From: Leclercia adecarboxylata
GTDB lineage: Bacteria > Pseudomonadota > Gammaproteobacteria > Enterobacterales > Enterobacteriaceae
DNA length: 64,000 nt
Direction: 5' to 3'
Assembly: GCA_002360945.1 (NCBI GenBank)
Contig: DERO01000033.1
Location: 711 to 64,710 of the forward strand
Part shown: piece after piece, positions 17,177-25,939 of the stretch
Position numbering within the stretch: the stretch's first letter is position 1
How the letters are laid out: every line of letters starts with the position of its first letter
Notes under the pieces: model-generated
Database searches by the model: none
What the model was told of the DNA's origin: nothing
What the model saw: only the letters and a program-made list of their open reading frames with translations
Translations under genes and position numbers: made by a program

Positions 17177-18498
17177 TTGTTTACCTCGTTGTTTTTATTC
17201 GTGGACGGCAGACTGCGCAGGGCGATCCACGCCAGCAGCGCATAGGCCATCAGCAGCAGGGAGACCGGCCAGGAGGCGTCGAAATGCATCAGCAGCGCCA
17301 CCGCCAGCATTGGCCCGAGACCGCCGGAGAAGATCGACCCCACCTCATGCCCCAGCGCCAGGCCGGAGTAGCGCACGCGTACCGGGAACAGGTCGCTCAT
17401 GATGCAGGGCTGGGTGCCAATCATCGCCCCGTGGCAGAACGGCAGGCCGAGGAACATCGCCAGCATGATCCAGCCATAGTCCCCGGTGGAGAGCAGCCAG
17501 AAGAACGGGAAGGCCATCACCAGCAGACCGATCACGCCGATGTAGTAGACCGGCTTCAGGCCGATGCGGTCCGAGAGCGCGCCCCAGAACAGGATCGAGA
17601 AGAACTCCACCAGCATCGCCAGGGTCACGGCGCTGATGATCTCCCCGGTGCCGATACCGATGTGTTTGGCGTAGACCACCGAGAAGGTGAAAAAGATATA
17701 GGAGGCCCCGTTCTCCGGCAGGCGCAGGGCGATGGCCTGCAGCAGCGCCTTCGGATGCTCCCGGATCAGCACCATCAGCGGGATCTTCTCGTGCTTCGCC
17801 TCCGGTTTGGCCTGGCTAAAGGCCTTGCTCTCGCGGATGTTTTTGCGGATGTAAACCCCGACCAGGAAGATCAGGATGCTGAGCAGGAAAGGCACGCGCC
17901 AGCCCCAGCTCATTAGCTCCTCTTCCGGCAGCTTCTGCACCAGGTAAAAGGCGAAGGCCGAGAGAACAAACCCGCCGGATACCCCCATCTGGCTCCAGGC
18001 GGTAAAGTAGCCGCGACGCGATGCCGGGGCGTTTTCGCTCAGCATCAGCACCCCGCCGCCCCACTCCCCGCCGGAGGCCACGCCCTGTAGAAAGCGCAGG
18101 GTGATGAGCGAGATCGGTGCCCAGATGCCAATCTGGGCATAGACCGGCAGCAGGCCGATGACGAAAGTGGTGGCCCCCATCAGGGTCAGGGTCATGATCA
18201 GCGTCATCTTGCGGCTGTAGCGATCCCCGATATGACCAAAGACGATCCCGCCCAGCGGCCGGGCGAGGAAATCCACCGCAAAGCCAGAGAAGGCCAGCAG
18301 CGTGCCCTGCATCGGGTCGCCGCCCACCGGGAAGAACAGCGGGCCGAAGACCAGCGCCGCGGCGGTGCCGTAGAGGAAGAAGTCATACCATTCCAGGGCA
18401 TTGCCCAGCACCGAGGCGATCACCAGCTTGCGCAGCTGTCCGGCATCCTGCGTCCCCGCTGCCGGGGCGGCGGTGGTTTGAGTTACGACATTGCTCAT
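17173..18498 (-). CDS. MFS permease of the metabolite:proton symporter (MHS) family
   Basis: A 441-residue 12-helix transporter. MHS signatures are visible: NALEWYDFFLYGTAAALVF at helix 1, ARPLGGIVFGHIGDRYSRK as motif A between helices 2 and 3, and RFLQGVASGGEWGGGVLM in helix 4. Relatives import organic acids such as shikimate, 2-oxoglutarate or proline. Inside the iac-cat operon, between iacG and catI, it is a good candidate for uptake of IAA or an aromatic intermediate. That substrate is inferred from context only. Confidence 0.9.
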   Translation of the reverse strand: MSNVVTQTTAAPAAGTQDAGQLRKLVIASVLGNALEWYDFFLYGTAAALVFGPLFFPVGGDPMQGTLLAFSGFAVDFLARPLGGIVFGHIGDRYSRKMTLIMTLTLMGATTFVIGLLPVYAQIGIWAPISLITLRFLQGVASGGEWGGGVLMLSENAPASRRGYFTAWSQMGVSGGFVLSAFAFYLVQKLPEEELMSWGWRVPFLLSILIFLVGVYIRKNIRESKAFSQAKPEAKHEKIPLMVLIREHPKALLQAIALRLPENGASYIFFTFSVVYAKHIGIGTGEIISAVTLAMLVEFFSILFWGALSDRIGLKPVYYIGVIGLLVMAFPFFWLLSTGDYGWIMLAMFLGLPFCHGAMIGTQPCIMSDLFPVRVRYSGLALGHEVGSIFSGGLGPMLAVALLMHFDASWPVSLLLMAYALLAWIALRSLPSTNKNNEVNK

Positions 18499-18522
18499 CC
18501 GCGTTACCTTTTATTGTGGGTG

Positions 18523-19017
18523 TTAGGCTTCCAGGTCATGCCCGACGGCATGGTAGCGACGGTTGAAGTAGACCAGCCCGCGCGGGGCTTCGCTGACGCG
18601 GATCGCCTGCACCTGGCAGTAGAAAACGCTGTGGCTGCCCACTTCATGACAGGTGTCGATCAGGCAGTCGAAGCTGGCCACCGACGAGCTGAGCACCGGC
18701 GCGCCGCTGGCCAACACCTGCCAGGAGTCATAGCCAAAGCGTTCCTCGGAGCGCAGGCTGGCGTTGGCGAAGATCCCGGAGAGATCCTGATGGTCGCTGG
18801 AGAGCACGTTGACGCAGAGGGCCCCGTTCCGCTTGAAGTGCTCGTTGGCAAAGGAGTTGCGGTTCATGCACACCAGCAGCGTTGGCGGCGAATCCGTGAC
18901 GCTGCACACGGCGGAGGCGGTAAAGCCAAACTTGCCCGCCGGGCCGTCGGTGGTGATCACAGAGACCGCACTCCCCAGCTGCGCCATGGCATTACGAAAT
19001 TCGGTTTGCAGTGTCAT
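18523..19017 (-). CDS. iacG: flavin reductase of the IAA pathway
   Basis: A 164-residue HpaC-like NAD(P)H:flavin oxidoreductase. Features include FRNAMAQLGSAVSVITT, the ASAVCSVTDSPPTLLVCMNR flavin-binding region, CVNVL, and the C-terminal LVYFNRRYHAVG. It should supply reduced flavin to the IacA monooxygenase. It lies 10 bp after iacF in the conserved iacABICDEFG order. The gene name rests on this order plus the family. Confidence 0.92.
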   Translation of the reverse strand: MTLQTEFRNAMAQLGSAVSVITTDGPAGKFGFTASAVCSVTDSPPTLLVCMNRNSFANEHFKRNGALCVNVLSSDHQDLSGIFANASLRSEERFGYDSWQVLASGAPVLSSSVASFDCLIDTCHEVGSHSVFYCQVQAIRVSEAPRGLVYFNRRYHAVGHDLEA

Positions 19018-19027
19018 AAGGGTTTCC

Positions 19028-19960
19028 TCACAGATCGATAACTAAACGGGCGCTTTTCGCCCGGGAACAACACAACAAAATCTGGTCGCCGTCGGCTTTC
19101 TCTTCGTCGGTCAGGTAGCTGTCGCGATGGTCCGGCTCGCCCTCCAGCACGTCGGTCAGGCAGCTGCCGCAGATCCCCTGTTTGCAGGAGACGCACACCT
19201 TCAGCCCGGCCTGCGCCAGCGCCTCGACGATGGTCTGATTCTCCAGCACCTGCACGGTGATGCCGCTGGTTGCCGCGAACACCTCGAAGGCCGTGCCGCC
19301 GGTTTCCACCTCGACGCTGAAACACTCCTGATGCACCTGCTCCGGGCGATAGCCGCATGCTGCTGCCTGCCCGGCAACCGCATCCATCAGCCGGGTCGGG
19401 CCGCAGGTATAGACGTGGGTATTGGCCGGGACGTCGGTCAGCACTGCCGCCAGGTTCAGGCGTTGGCTGTCGCTGAAGTGCAGCTGAACCCGGTCGGCCC
19501 AGGCCGCCTGCTCCAGCTGAGAAATAAAGGCCGCCCCTTCGCGGGTTCGGGCGCAGTAGTGCAGGCTGAAAGAGCGCCCGGCGGCGTGCAGCTCGGCGGC
19601 CATCGCCAGCATCGGGGTGATGCCAATCCCGCCGCCAATCAGCAGGCTGTGGCTGGCCGTCGCGTCCAGCGCAAACAGGTTGCGCGGGTCGCTGACCGGG
19701 ATCCGATCCCCCACCTTCAGGGCATGGGCGGCCAGTGAACCGCCCTGGGATTGGGTGTCTTTCAGAATGCCGAGCTGGTAGTGCTGGCGATTTTGCGGAT
19801 CGCCGCACAGGGAGTACGGTCGTACCAGGTCCTCTGCCAGATGCAGCTCGATATGCGCCCCGGCGCTGAAGGGCGGGAGGTCGATCCCGTCAGCATGCGC
19901 CAGGGTCAGCAGGACCACCTCGCCCTGCAACTCCCGCCTGATAACCTGTAATGTCAGCAT
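19028..19960 (-). CDS. iacF: dioxygenase reductase, FAD / NAD / 2Fe-2S
   Basis: A 310-residue class IA (phthalate dioxygenase reductase-like) electron-transfer protein. In order it has a flavin domain (VRPYSLCGDPQ), a nucleotide domain (LLIGGGIGITPMLAMAAEL, VYTCGPTRLMDAV) and a C-terminal plant-type ferredoxin with CVSCKQGICGSCLTDV. It passes electrons from NAD(P)H to the IacC/IacD oxygenase. The start lies 9 bp after iacE ends. No separate ferredoxin is seen, which fits a two-component dioxygenase. Confidence 0.93.
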   Translation of the reverse strand: MLTLQVIRRELQGEVVLLTLAHADGIDLPPFSAGAHIELHLAEDLVRPYSLCGDPQNRQHYQLGILKDTQSQGGSLAAHALKVGDRIPVSDPRNLFALDATASHSLLIGGGIGITPMLAMAAELHAAGRSFSLHYCARTREGAAFISQLEQAAWADRVQLHFSDSQRLNLAAVLTDVPANTHVYTCGPTRLMDAVAGQAAACGYRPEQVHQECFSVEVETGGTAFEVFAATSGITVQVLENQTIVEALAQAGLKVCVSCKQGICGSCLTDVLEGEPDHRDSYLTDEEKADGDQILLCCSRAKSARLVIDL

Positions 19961-19969
19961 GTTGACTCC

Positions 19970-20710
19970 TTAACGCATAAACAGACCGCCGTTGATGTCC
20001 CAGGTCGCCCCGGTGACAAACGACGCCTGTTCGGATGCCAGCAGGGCCACGGCCTGGGCGACAAACCCGGCTTCACCTAACTGGCCGACCGGGATCATTT
20101 GCAGCAGCCCGGCCATCTTCTCTTCCGGCACCAGGGCGTGAACCATCGGCAGATCCAGCGGCCCCGGGGCGATGGCGTTGACCGTCACGCCGGATTTGCT
20201 CAGCTCGCGGGCAAAGATTTTGGTCAGGGTCAGGATGCCGCCCTTCGAGGCCGCGTAGTGCGCCCCGGAGGCGGTGCCGCCGTTCTGTCCGGCTAATGAG
20301 GCCAGGTTGATGATGCGGCCGTAGCCGCGGGTGGCGAAGTAGCGCCCCAGGGTCTGGCAGCCGACAAAGGTGCCGCGCAGGTTGGTGGCGATCACCCGGT
20401 CGAACTCCTCCACCGCAATCTCCATCACCGGGGTGGCGAGAGTCAGGGCAGCGTTGTTGACCAGCACCTGCAGGCTGCCGAAGCGTTCAATGGTGGCGTC
20501 GAGCGCCTGCGTGAAATCCTGCGGCTGGCAGATATCCAGCCCTAGCGCCAGCACCCTGCCCTGACCGTCATCGAGACGATCTGCGGCTTCCCGGGCGCGA
20601 GCCACATCGACATCGGTCAGCACCACCTGGTAGCCCTGCTGCAGCAGATGTGCGGCAATCGCGTTGCCCAGACCGGCGGCCGCGCCGGTCACTAATACGG
20701 TTTGCGTCAT
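19970..20710 (-). CDS. iacE: short-chain dehydrogenase/reductase of the IAA pathway
   Basis: A 246-residue SDR. The ATG at 20710 is chosen because GAGGAG precedes it and the Rossmann start follows at once: VLVTGAAAGLGNAIA (TGxxxGxG). Further motifs are NNAALTLA, the catalytic YAASKGG preceded by Ser in INLASLAG, and NAIAPGPLDLPM. In iac systems IacE is needed with IacA to form an oxidised indole-acetate (dioxindole-3-acetate). The exact reaction of this SDR cannot be read from sequence. Confidence 0.9.
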   Translation of the reverse strand: MTQTVLVTGAAAGLGNAIAAHLLQQGYQVVLTDVDVARAREAADRLDDGQGRVLALGLDICQPQDFTQALDATIERFGSLQVLVNNAALTLATPVMEIAVEEFDRVIATNLRGTFVGCQTLGRYFATRGYGRIINLASLAGQNGGTASGAHYAASKGGILTLTKIFARELSKSGVTVNAIAPGPLDLPMVHALVPEEKMAGLLQMIPVGQLGEAGFVAQAVALLASEQASFVTGATWDINGGLFMR

Positions 20711-20720
20711 GAAGGGCTCC

Positions 20721-21203
20721 TCAGAGGATGTAGCCGATGCTGTGCAGCACATCGTCGCTGTTGACCAGGCGGATCACCTTCTGGGTAATCAGCAATCTGC
20801 CGTCCTGCGGCTTCAGGTGCCAGGTAATGTCCGCCGCGTAGTGGCGGCTGTGGCCTTTGCGGTGCTCCCACAGGGATTGCGCCCCGCGCACCACGATCAG
20901 ATCCTCGCCGGACTCCAGCAGGCGGAAGCGCGACAGGGTGCGCAGGGTTCTGGCCCGCGGCGTGGTGGAGATCGACTCCCCGCTGTAGAGGCGCTTCACC
21001 CGGCGCTCGCGCATGTGGTGATCGTCGCAGGCGTAGTTGAGGCTGTTTTTGAAATCTTTCTCGTTCGGGTCGATGGGCACCACGTACAGGCCGTCACGCT
21101 GCCACAGATCCAGCCAGGCGTTAAACTCGCCCTGGTCCAGCAGATCGCCTTCGAGGTTGATTACGAACATCGCCGCGAACAGCACAGAATCTGGCGTCAT
21201 CAT
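20721..21203 (-). CDS. iacD: ring-hydroxylating dioxygenase, small (beta) subunit
   Basis: A 160-residue beta subunit with the NTF2/SnoaL-like cone fold: LEGDLLDQGEFNAWLDLW, GLYVVPID, MRERRVKRLYSG, and the C-terminal ITQKVIRLVN. The ATG overlaps the TGA of iacC (two ATGs in tandem at 21203 and 21200). It pairs with IacC. In P. putida and Enterobacter iac clusters this oxygenase is thought to act late and lead to catechol. Confidence 0.92.
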   Translation of the reverse strand: MMTPDSVLFAAMFVINLEGDLLDQGEFNAWLDLWQRDGLYVVPIDPNEKDFKNSLNYACDDHHMRERRVKRLYSGESISTTPRARTLRTLSRFRLLESGEDLIVVRGAQSLWEHRKGHSRHYAADITWHLKPQDGRLLITQKVIRLVNSDDVLHSIGYIL

Positions 21204-22510
21204 TTTTCGCTCTCCGTCATTAACTTTTTCCACTGCTGGTAGGCCGCGCGCATTCCGGTTTCGGCGCTGACGTCGCTGCGCAGGCCGTCGTCGGTGCGGT
21301 ACTCACCGGCCAGGCCGCGGTTGAGCATGATCCACAGGTCATCGCCTGCCGTGGCCCCGCGCTGAACGCGCTCCCAGGCCTCGGAGTCATCCGGGGTGCC
21401 AAAGCCCATCGGGCCCTGGAAGTGTTCGTGCAGACGCAGACGCGCCTGGTTGGCAATTTCCGGCCCGCCGTCCATGGTGATCACCGCGTGGTGAATCTCG
21501 GTTTCCATCACCGAGATCGGCTGCAGAACGCGGAAGAAGGCCATCGAGCAGGCGATATTCGGGAACAGGTTGAGGTTGAAGCCGGAGCCGCCCACCGCGC
21601 GCACGATGCGACGCACCTGCTCTTCGTCGTGCTCTTTGCGCAGTTCGTCCGCCAGTTCGACAAAGCGCTCCGGGATTGGCGCATCGAGGTTCGCCTCCAG
21701 ATCCACCAGCTCGGGGATCATCACCATCACGCTGTGGCCGTTGCCGAGATCTTCGACATAGCCGCTGCCGTCGACAAAGTTGAGCATCTCTTCGGTCTGC
21801 TTATCGACCGAGCTGAGGAAGGAGCGGTGCACCACCGGGAAGTGGTAGCCGTCGGTGGTGTTCTCCAGCTGGATCTTCCAGTTGCCCGGGAAGCGGAAGC
21901 GGTGTGCAGGGCCGGTTTTGATCGGGTAGCCTGCCCCCTGCTTCATAAACAGATCCATCCACTTCTTCGCCGCGCCGAGGAAATCCTCCAGCGGTTCGAT
22001 CTGCTCGTTGAAGGTGGCGAACACCATCCCGGCATACTGCTCGGTACGCAGCGATACCAGCCCCAGTTCGTTCTTCTCCAGCTGGTCGGCATAGCTTTCC
22101 GGGTGCGGGACGCCTCGCAGGCTGCCGTCGAGAGCGTAGCCCCAGCCGTGGTACGGGCAGACGAAGCTGTTGGTTTTGCCGCTGCGGTGTTCGCAGACGG
22201 TGGCCGCCCGGTGGCGGCAGCGGTTCAGCAGGGTGTGAATGGCCCCTTTGCGGTCGCGGACCACGATCACCGGCTGGGTGCCGATCTCGGTGGTTTTGAA
22301 GCTGCCGGTCTCCGGGATCTCGCTGACGTGCGCCACCCAGACCCAGGTCTTCGTGAAAATACGGTCCAGCTCCAGCTGGAACAGCTCGTCGGAGGTGTAG
22401 AGCGAGGTGTGTACCCGGTCGGCTTTCACCAGCGCCGCAATCTCTTCCCGGCTCGGGATGGTCGCGCTGGTGTCGATATTTTTGACATTGATGATGTGGT
22501 CACACTGCAT
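21200..22510 (-). CDS. iacC: Rieske ring-hydroxylating dioxygenase, large (alpha) subunit
   Basis: A 436-residue oxygenase. The ATG at 22510 has AGGAGA upstream and a MQCDHIINVKNID start. The Rieske cluster ligands are in NRCRHRAATVC and VCPYHGWGYALDG. The mononuclear iron site is in TTDGYHFPVVHRSF (His-x4-His), with an Asp in the C-terminal half. It dioxygenates an aromatic intermediate of the pathway using electrons from IacF. It overlaps the end of iacI by 11 bp and iacD by 4 bp. Confidence 0.95.
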   Translation of the reverse strand: MQCDHIINVKNIDTSATIPSREEIAALVKADRVHTSLYTSDELFQLELDRIFTKTWVWVAHVSEIPETGSFKTTEIGTQPVIVVRDRKGAIHTLLNRCRHRAATVCEHRSGKTNSFVCPYHGWGYALDGSLRGVPHPESYADQLEKNELGLVSLRTEQYAGMVFATFNEQIEPLEDFLGAAKKWMDLFMKQGAGYPIKTGPAHRFRFPGNWKIQLENTTDGYHFPVVHRSFLSSVDKQTEEMLNFVDGSGYVEDLGNGHSVMVMIPELVDLEANLDAPIPERFVELADELRKEHDEEQVRRIVRAVGGSGFNLNLFPNIACSMAFFRVLQPISVMETEIHHAVITMDGGPEIANQARLRLHEHFQGPMGFGTPDDSEAWERVQRGATAGDDLWIMLNRGLAGEYRTDDGLRSDVSAETGMRAAYQQWKKLMTESEK

Positions 22511-23051
22511 AATCTGTCTCCTGCTCGTCGTCGAGGTTCTCGTTGTTGTCAGGTACCGGGAGCGCATCCGCCGACTGCCAGTGGCTTACCGGCCTGCTGA
22601 ACAGGTTGCGGGTGGTGAAATGGTGCATGGTCATCTCACCCGCCTCGCGACGGAAAATAATCTGCAGCTCGGCGGCGTTCAGGTGCGCGCCACCCGCGGT
22701 AAAGGCGGAGGTTTGCAGCATCAGCCAGCGGCCGTGCAGCTCGCCGTAGGCATCCTGATACAGCGCTTCCGAGCATAAAAAGTGGCCGTTCAGGCTGAAG
22801 TGCGCAGGGTGGCGGACGTAGCCCGCCATCATCGCTTTAATCGCTTCGCGCCCCTGGTGTCTGCCCAGCCGGGTGGCGTAGGGCTCACCCACCCCTTCCC
22901 AGCAGGCGTCTGCGCTGAACAGAGCCCCGATGGCCTGCACCGTCGCCATGTTGTCCAGCCGATCGCACAGCCGCATGTAGTTGCTGATACAGACCCGGGC
23001 TGCCTGCTGATCTTCCAGCTGCTGTAAACGCAGCGCATCCTGTGGGCTCAT
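22500..23051 (-). CDS. iacI: SnoaL-like protein of the IAA cluster
   Basis: A 183-residue protein with a SnoaL/NTF2-like fold: NYMRLCDRLDNMATVQAIGA followed by LFSADACWEG, and HFSLNGHFLCSEAL. The C-terminal tail is acidic (NNENLDDEQE). Its place between iacB and iacC matches iacI of known iac clusters. Its biochemical role is not settled in the family; a hydrolase, isomerase or accessory role is possible. Confidence 0.85.
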   Translation of the reverse strand: MSPQDALRLQQLEDQQAARVCISNYMRLCDRLDNMATVQAIGALFSADACWEGVGEPYATRLGRHQGREAIKAMMAGYVRHPAHFSLNGHFLCSEALYQDAYGELHGRWLMLQTSAFTAGGAHLNAAELQIIFRREAGEMTMHHFTTRNLFSRPVSHWQSADALPVPDNNENLDDEQETDYAV

Positions 23052-23062
23052 GATCGGCTCCG

Positions 23063-23419
23063 TTACTGAATGATCAGTTCACGACCGACGCGGGCTTCGA
23101 TCTTGCAGTACTTCCACAGCTTGCTCTCGCCGTCGCCCACCGGGGTGGTGCGGAACAGATTGCAGGCGGCCACCACGCTGTCGAGGTTGTCGGCATCGGC
23201 CAGCACGTAGGTGGTCCACGGCGAGGTCGTGGACGGGCCCACCATCAGACGATCGTCATCCATGTTGCCGATCACCCGGATGCCCTGGGTTTCGTCGATG
23301 CCTTTCATCATCACGCCGAACGCGCCCCACACCTGTTTGGCTTCCGCCGGGGTGGCATCAAAAAAGTTCTGGTTCACGCCGATGCAAAACAGCACGCGTA
23401 AGGTTGTTGTCTGGCTCAT
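23063..23419 (-). CDS. iacB: small protein of the IAA cluster, unknown role
   Basis: A 118-residue protein with no catalytic motif I can name. It contains LRVLFCIGVNQNFFDATPAEAKQ, GIRVIGNMDDDRLMVG and TTYVLADADNLDSVV, compatible with a ferredoxin-like alpha+beta barrel fold like small dimeric isomerases or stress proteins (an inference). It sits 11 bp before iacI and 21 bp after iacA, the iacB position in all described iac clusters. Function is not established. Confidence 0.82.
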   Translation of the reverse strand: MSQTTTLRVLFCIGVNQNFFDATPAEAKQVWGAFGVMMKGIDETQGIRVIGNMDDDRLMVGPSTTSPWTTYVLADADNLDSVVAACNLFRTTPVGDGESKLWKYCKIEARVGRELIIQ

Positions 23420-23440
23420 CTGTTGCTCCTTTCGTCAAAA

Positions 23441-24568
23441 TTACAAATAACCCGGCAGAGGCTGGCCACCGAAGTAGACCGTACCGGCGTTGAGATAAGA
23501 GAGATCGCCCATAAAGGCGTGCTGGGTGATCACCATGGTGTCGCGCACGTAGCGCTGCAGCGGGCTCTTCATGGTGATGCCGCCCATGCCGTTCAGCGCC
23601 AGCGCCTGACGGGTGACCTCGGCAGCCACGCGGGTGACGTGGGTGGAGGAGAGTCGCAGGGCGTTGATCTGCTCGCTGGCGGGTTCATCCCCGGCGAGGA
23701 TGCCCTGCCAGACATCGTCGATGGCGTCGTAGAACCAGGCCCGGGCGGAGCGCAGATCCGCTTCGCAGCGGGCAATCTGCATCTGCGCCTGCGGACGGTC
23801 GGCCAGCCGCGGGGCACCGGTCACCGACTGCTGACGATGGGCAATGGCATAGATTTCATTCAGGGCGGCGCGGGCTACGCCGAGCGCGACCACCGACAGC
23901 ACCTGGGTGGCGAGGGAGAGCACCGGATAGCGATACAGCGCCCCGTCGAGGTTCAGCGCCCCGCCACGCACGAAGGTCCACTCCCGGGGCACAAAGGCGT
24001 CGTTAACCACCAGATCGTGGCTGCCGGTTCCGGCCAGCCCGACGGTGTTCCACACCGGGTCGATCTGGACGCTGTCGCGCGGCAGGACCGCCATGCGCGG
24101 CAGGGATTCACCGCTCTCCGGCATAATGCCGACGCCAAACACCGACGCGCCCATGCTGCCGCTGGCAAAGCCCCAGCGGCCGGTCACGCGGTAGCCGCCG
24201 TCGGCCAGCACCGCCTTCTGCGGCGGGAAGATGCCGCCAGCGAAGACCACGTCCGGGCCGTCGCGGTAGAGCGCTTTCAGGGTGTCCTTTGGCAGCGCGC
24301 CGAGATAAAACGGGCTCATACCGAAGCTGGCGACCCAGCCCGCGGAGCCGTCGGCGGTGGCGATCTGCTCGATCAGCTCGCAGAACTGCGCCGGGGAGCA
24401 CTCCTCGCCGCCGTACATTTTGGGGACCAGCGCGCGGTAGACGCCGACCTGCTTAAACCGGGCGATGATGTCGTCAGAGATATGACGCTGTTGCTCAAAA
24501 TCGGCGCTGCGGGCCGCAACGTCATTCAGCAGTGGAACGAGCTCCTCACGAACATGAACGGCTGACAT
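23441..24568 (-). CDS. iacA: indole-3-acetate monooxygenase, acyl-CoA-dehydrogenase-like
   Basis: A 375-residue flavoprotein of the acyl-CoA dehydrogenase fold, group D monooxygenase type. GGAGGA precedes the ATG. Motifs include LVPKMYGGEECSPAQFCELI, IATADGSAGWVASFG, a beta domain with WGFASGSMGASVFGVG and NTVGLAGTGSHDLVVNDAFV, and the C-terminal helix ALALNGMGGITMKSPLQRYV. In known iac systems IacA performs the first oxidation of IAA using flavin from IacG. It is the second gene of the run, 106 bp after iacH, and may have its own promoter. Confidence 0.92.
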   Translation of the reverse strand: MSAVHVREELVPLLNDVAARSADFEQQRHISDDIIARFKQVGVYRALVPKMYGGEECSPAQFCELIEQIATADGSAGWVASFGMSPFYLGALPKDTLKALYRDGPDVVFAGGIFPPQKAVLADGGYRVTGRWGFASGSMGASVFGVGIMPESGESLPRMAVLPRDSVQIDPVWNTVGLAGTGSHDLVVNDAFVPREWTFVRGGALNLDGALYRYPVLSLATQVLSVVALGVARAALNEIYAIAHRQQSVTGAPRLADRPQAQMQIARCEADLRSARAWFYDAIDDVWQGILAGDEPASEQINALRLSSTHVTRVAAEVTRQALALNGMGGITMKSPLQRYVRDTMVITQHAFMGDLSYLNAGTVYFGGQPLPGYL

Positions 24569-24621
24569 AGCTTCCTCCCGAAAAGAGTGTGCGGCCCGCA
24601 GAGAGACGAGCGCTGCCGCAA

Positions 24622-24634
24622 TGAGTGGTACTCA
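24622..24634. promoter_or_regulatory. candidate operator in front of iacA
   Basis: TGAGT and ACTCA form a perfect inverted repeat about a GGT centre in the 106-bp gap between iacH and iacA. It could be a regulator site; no promoter boxes around it are convincing. Confidence 0.35.
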
Positions 24635-24674
24635 CTGAGTTATTGTTGAAACGGTGTTCGTTAAAACGGGATGG

Positions 24675-25799
24675 TTAGCGGCGTCGTCGTTCAGCCAGCC
24701 ATTCGGCGGCCTGCACCAGCAGGCCCTCCTGACCTTTGGCGGCGACCAGCTGCAGCGCCACCGGGCGACCGTGCAGCTCACCCATCGGCAGGGTCAGCGC
24801 CGGGTGGCCGCTGAGGTTGAACGGACGCACCAGCCGGGTGAGGTTGACCACGCTGAGCGGATCCTGCGCCTCTTCCAGGGTTGGCGGCAGTTCCGGCAGG
24901 GTGGCCAGCGCCAGCAGCGGGGTTTTCGCCAGCCGGGCATCGACCTGGGCGGTAAATGTCCGGCGGATATCTTCTGCGCGCTTCAGGGCGTCAGCACCGA
25001 TATCGGCCCCGGCGCGGATGCGGGTTGCCACGTCGGCGGAGACGCGCATATCGCTTGATAACGGGCTAAAGGCCTGCCAGTTTTCGTGGCTGATTAAGGT
25101 CAGTCCGGCGCGGTGGGCATCCCCCAGCAGGGGCAGCTCCGTCTGCTGCGGGCAGAGGTCGAGCTGTGCCAGGGCACTCAGCAGCAGGGAATCTATTTCG
25201 CCGGTGGCGGTCGTGACAAAGCCGATGGCAGGCAGCGCGGCCATCGGCGCGTCGACCGGAATAGCCAGACGGGTCAGCGCCTGGCGCAGAACGTCGGCCC
25301 GGCGGGCAAAGATACCCACGCAGTCCAGCGAGCTGTGGGCGGGCATCACCCCTGCCCGGCTCAGCCGTCCGTAGGTCGGTTTCAGGCCGAGGATCCCGCA
25401 GCAGGCGGCAGGCATTCGCACCGAGCCGCCGGTGTCGGTGCCGAGAGCGAAATCCACCTCAGCGGAGGCCACCACCGCGGCCGAGCCGCTGGAGGAGCCG
25501 CCGGGGATCAGGTCGGGATAGCGCGGATTAACCGGCGTGCCGCTCCAGGGGTTGATCCCGGTGACGCCAAACGCCAGTTCGTGCAGGGTAGTCTTTCCGG
25601 TCAGGACGCACTCCTGTCCGAGCAGGGTCGCCACCACGTCAGCATGCTGTTCCGCCGCCGGGTTGGCTGCCAGCGCCGGGCAACCGGCACGGGTCGGGTA
25701 GCCCGCGATGTCGAGGGTGTCTTTCACCGCGAAGCAGAGGTCGCCCTCGCCAAGGGTAAACCGTGCTACGTAACCATTGCTCTCAGTAACAGGCTGCAT
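24675..25799 (-). CDS. iacH: amidase-signature hydrolase of the IAA cluster
   Basis: A 374-residue amidase-signature enzyme. The ATG at 25799 (AAGGTG upstream) is preferred to an upstream GTG/ATG at 25868. The Ser-cisSer-Lys triad is visible: Lys in CFAVKDTLDIAG, the Gly/Ser-rich IPGGSSSGSAAVVAS, and Ser in LGTDTGGSVRMPAACC. IacH homologues lie in every described iac cluster, but the substrate is unproven; it could cleave an amide such as an IAA conjugate or a ring-opened intermediate. It is the first gene of the leftward run, downstream of iacR. Confidence 0.9.
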   Translation of the reverse strand: MQPVTESNGYVARFTLGEGDLCFAVKDTLDIAGYPTRAGCPALAANPAAEQHADVVATLLGQECVLTGKTTLHELAFGVTGINPWSGTPVNPRYPDLIPGGSSSGSAAVVASAEVDFALGTDTGGSVRMPAACCGILGLKPTYGRLSRAGVMPAHSSLDCVGIFARRADVLRQALTRLAIPVDAPMAALPAIGFVTTATGEIDSLLLSALAQLDLCPQQTELPLLGDAHRAGLTLISHENWQAFSPLSSDMRVSADVATRIRAGADIGADALKRAEDIRRTFTAQVDARLAKTPLLALATLPELPPTLEEAQDPLSVVNLTRLVRPFNLSGHPALTLPMGELHGRPVALQLVAAKGQEGLLVQAAEWLAERRRR

Positions 25800-25927
25800 A
25801 ATTCGCACCTTAACCAGAAAAAACGAATCATATTCGGGCGGAGCAGTCTGCGCTGCGATTCGACCCACGTGAACTCAGGTCAATCATGGAAGATTTAGAT
25901 GAATATTCAAGTAATTTTTCACGTTAA

Positions 25928-25939
25928 TTTTACGTAAAA
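25928..25939. promoter_or_regulatory. candidate IacR operator before iacH
   Basis: TTTTACGTAAAA is a perfect 12-bp palindrome about 130 bp upstream of the iacH start, in an AT-rich stretch suited to a promoter. MarR-family proteins bind such palindromes. Another ACGTTA lies just before it at 25921. Assignment to IacR is inference. Confidence 0.45.

Noticed and set aside
20711..20752. Upstream N-terminal extension of iacE
   Set aside because: The extension lacks a ribosome-binding site and precedes a GAGGAG-led ATG followed at once by the Rossmann fold.
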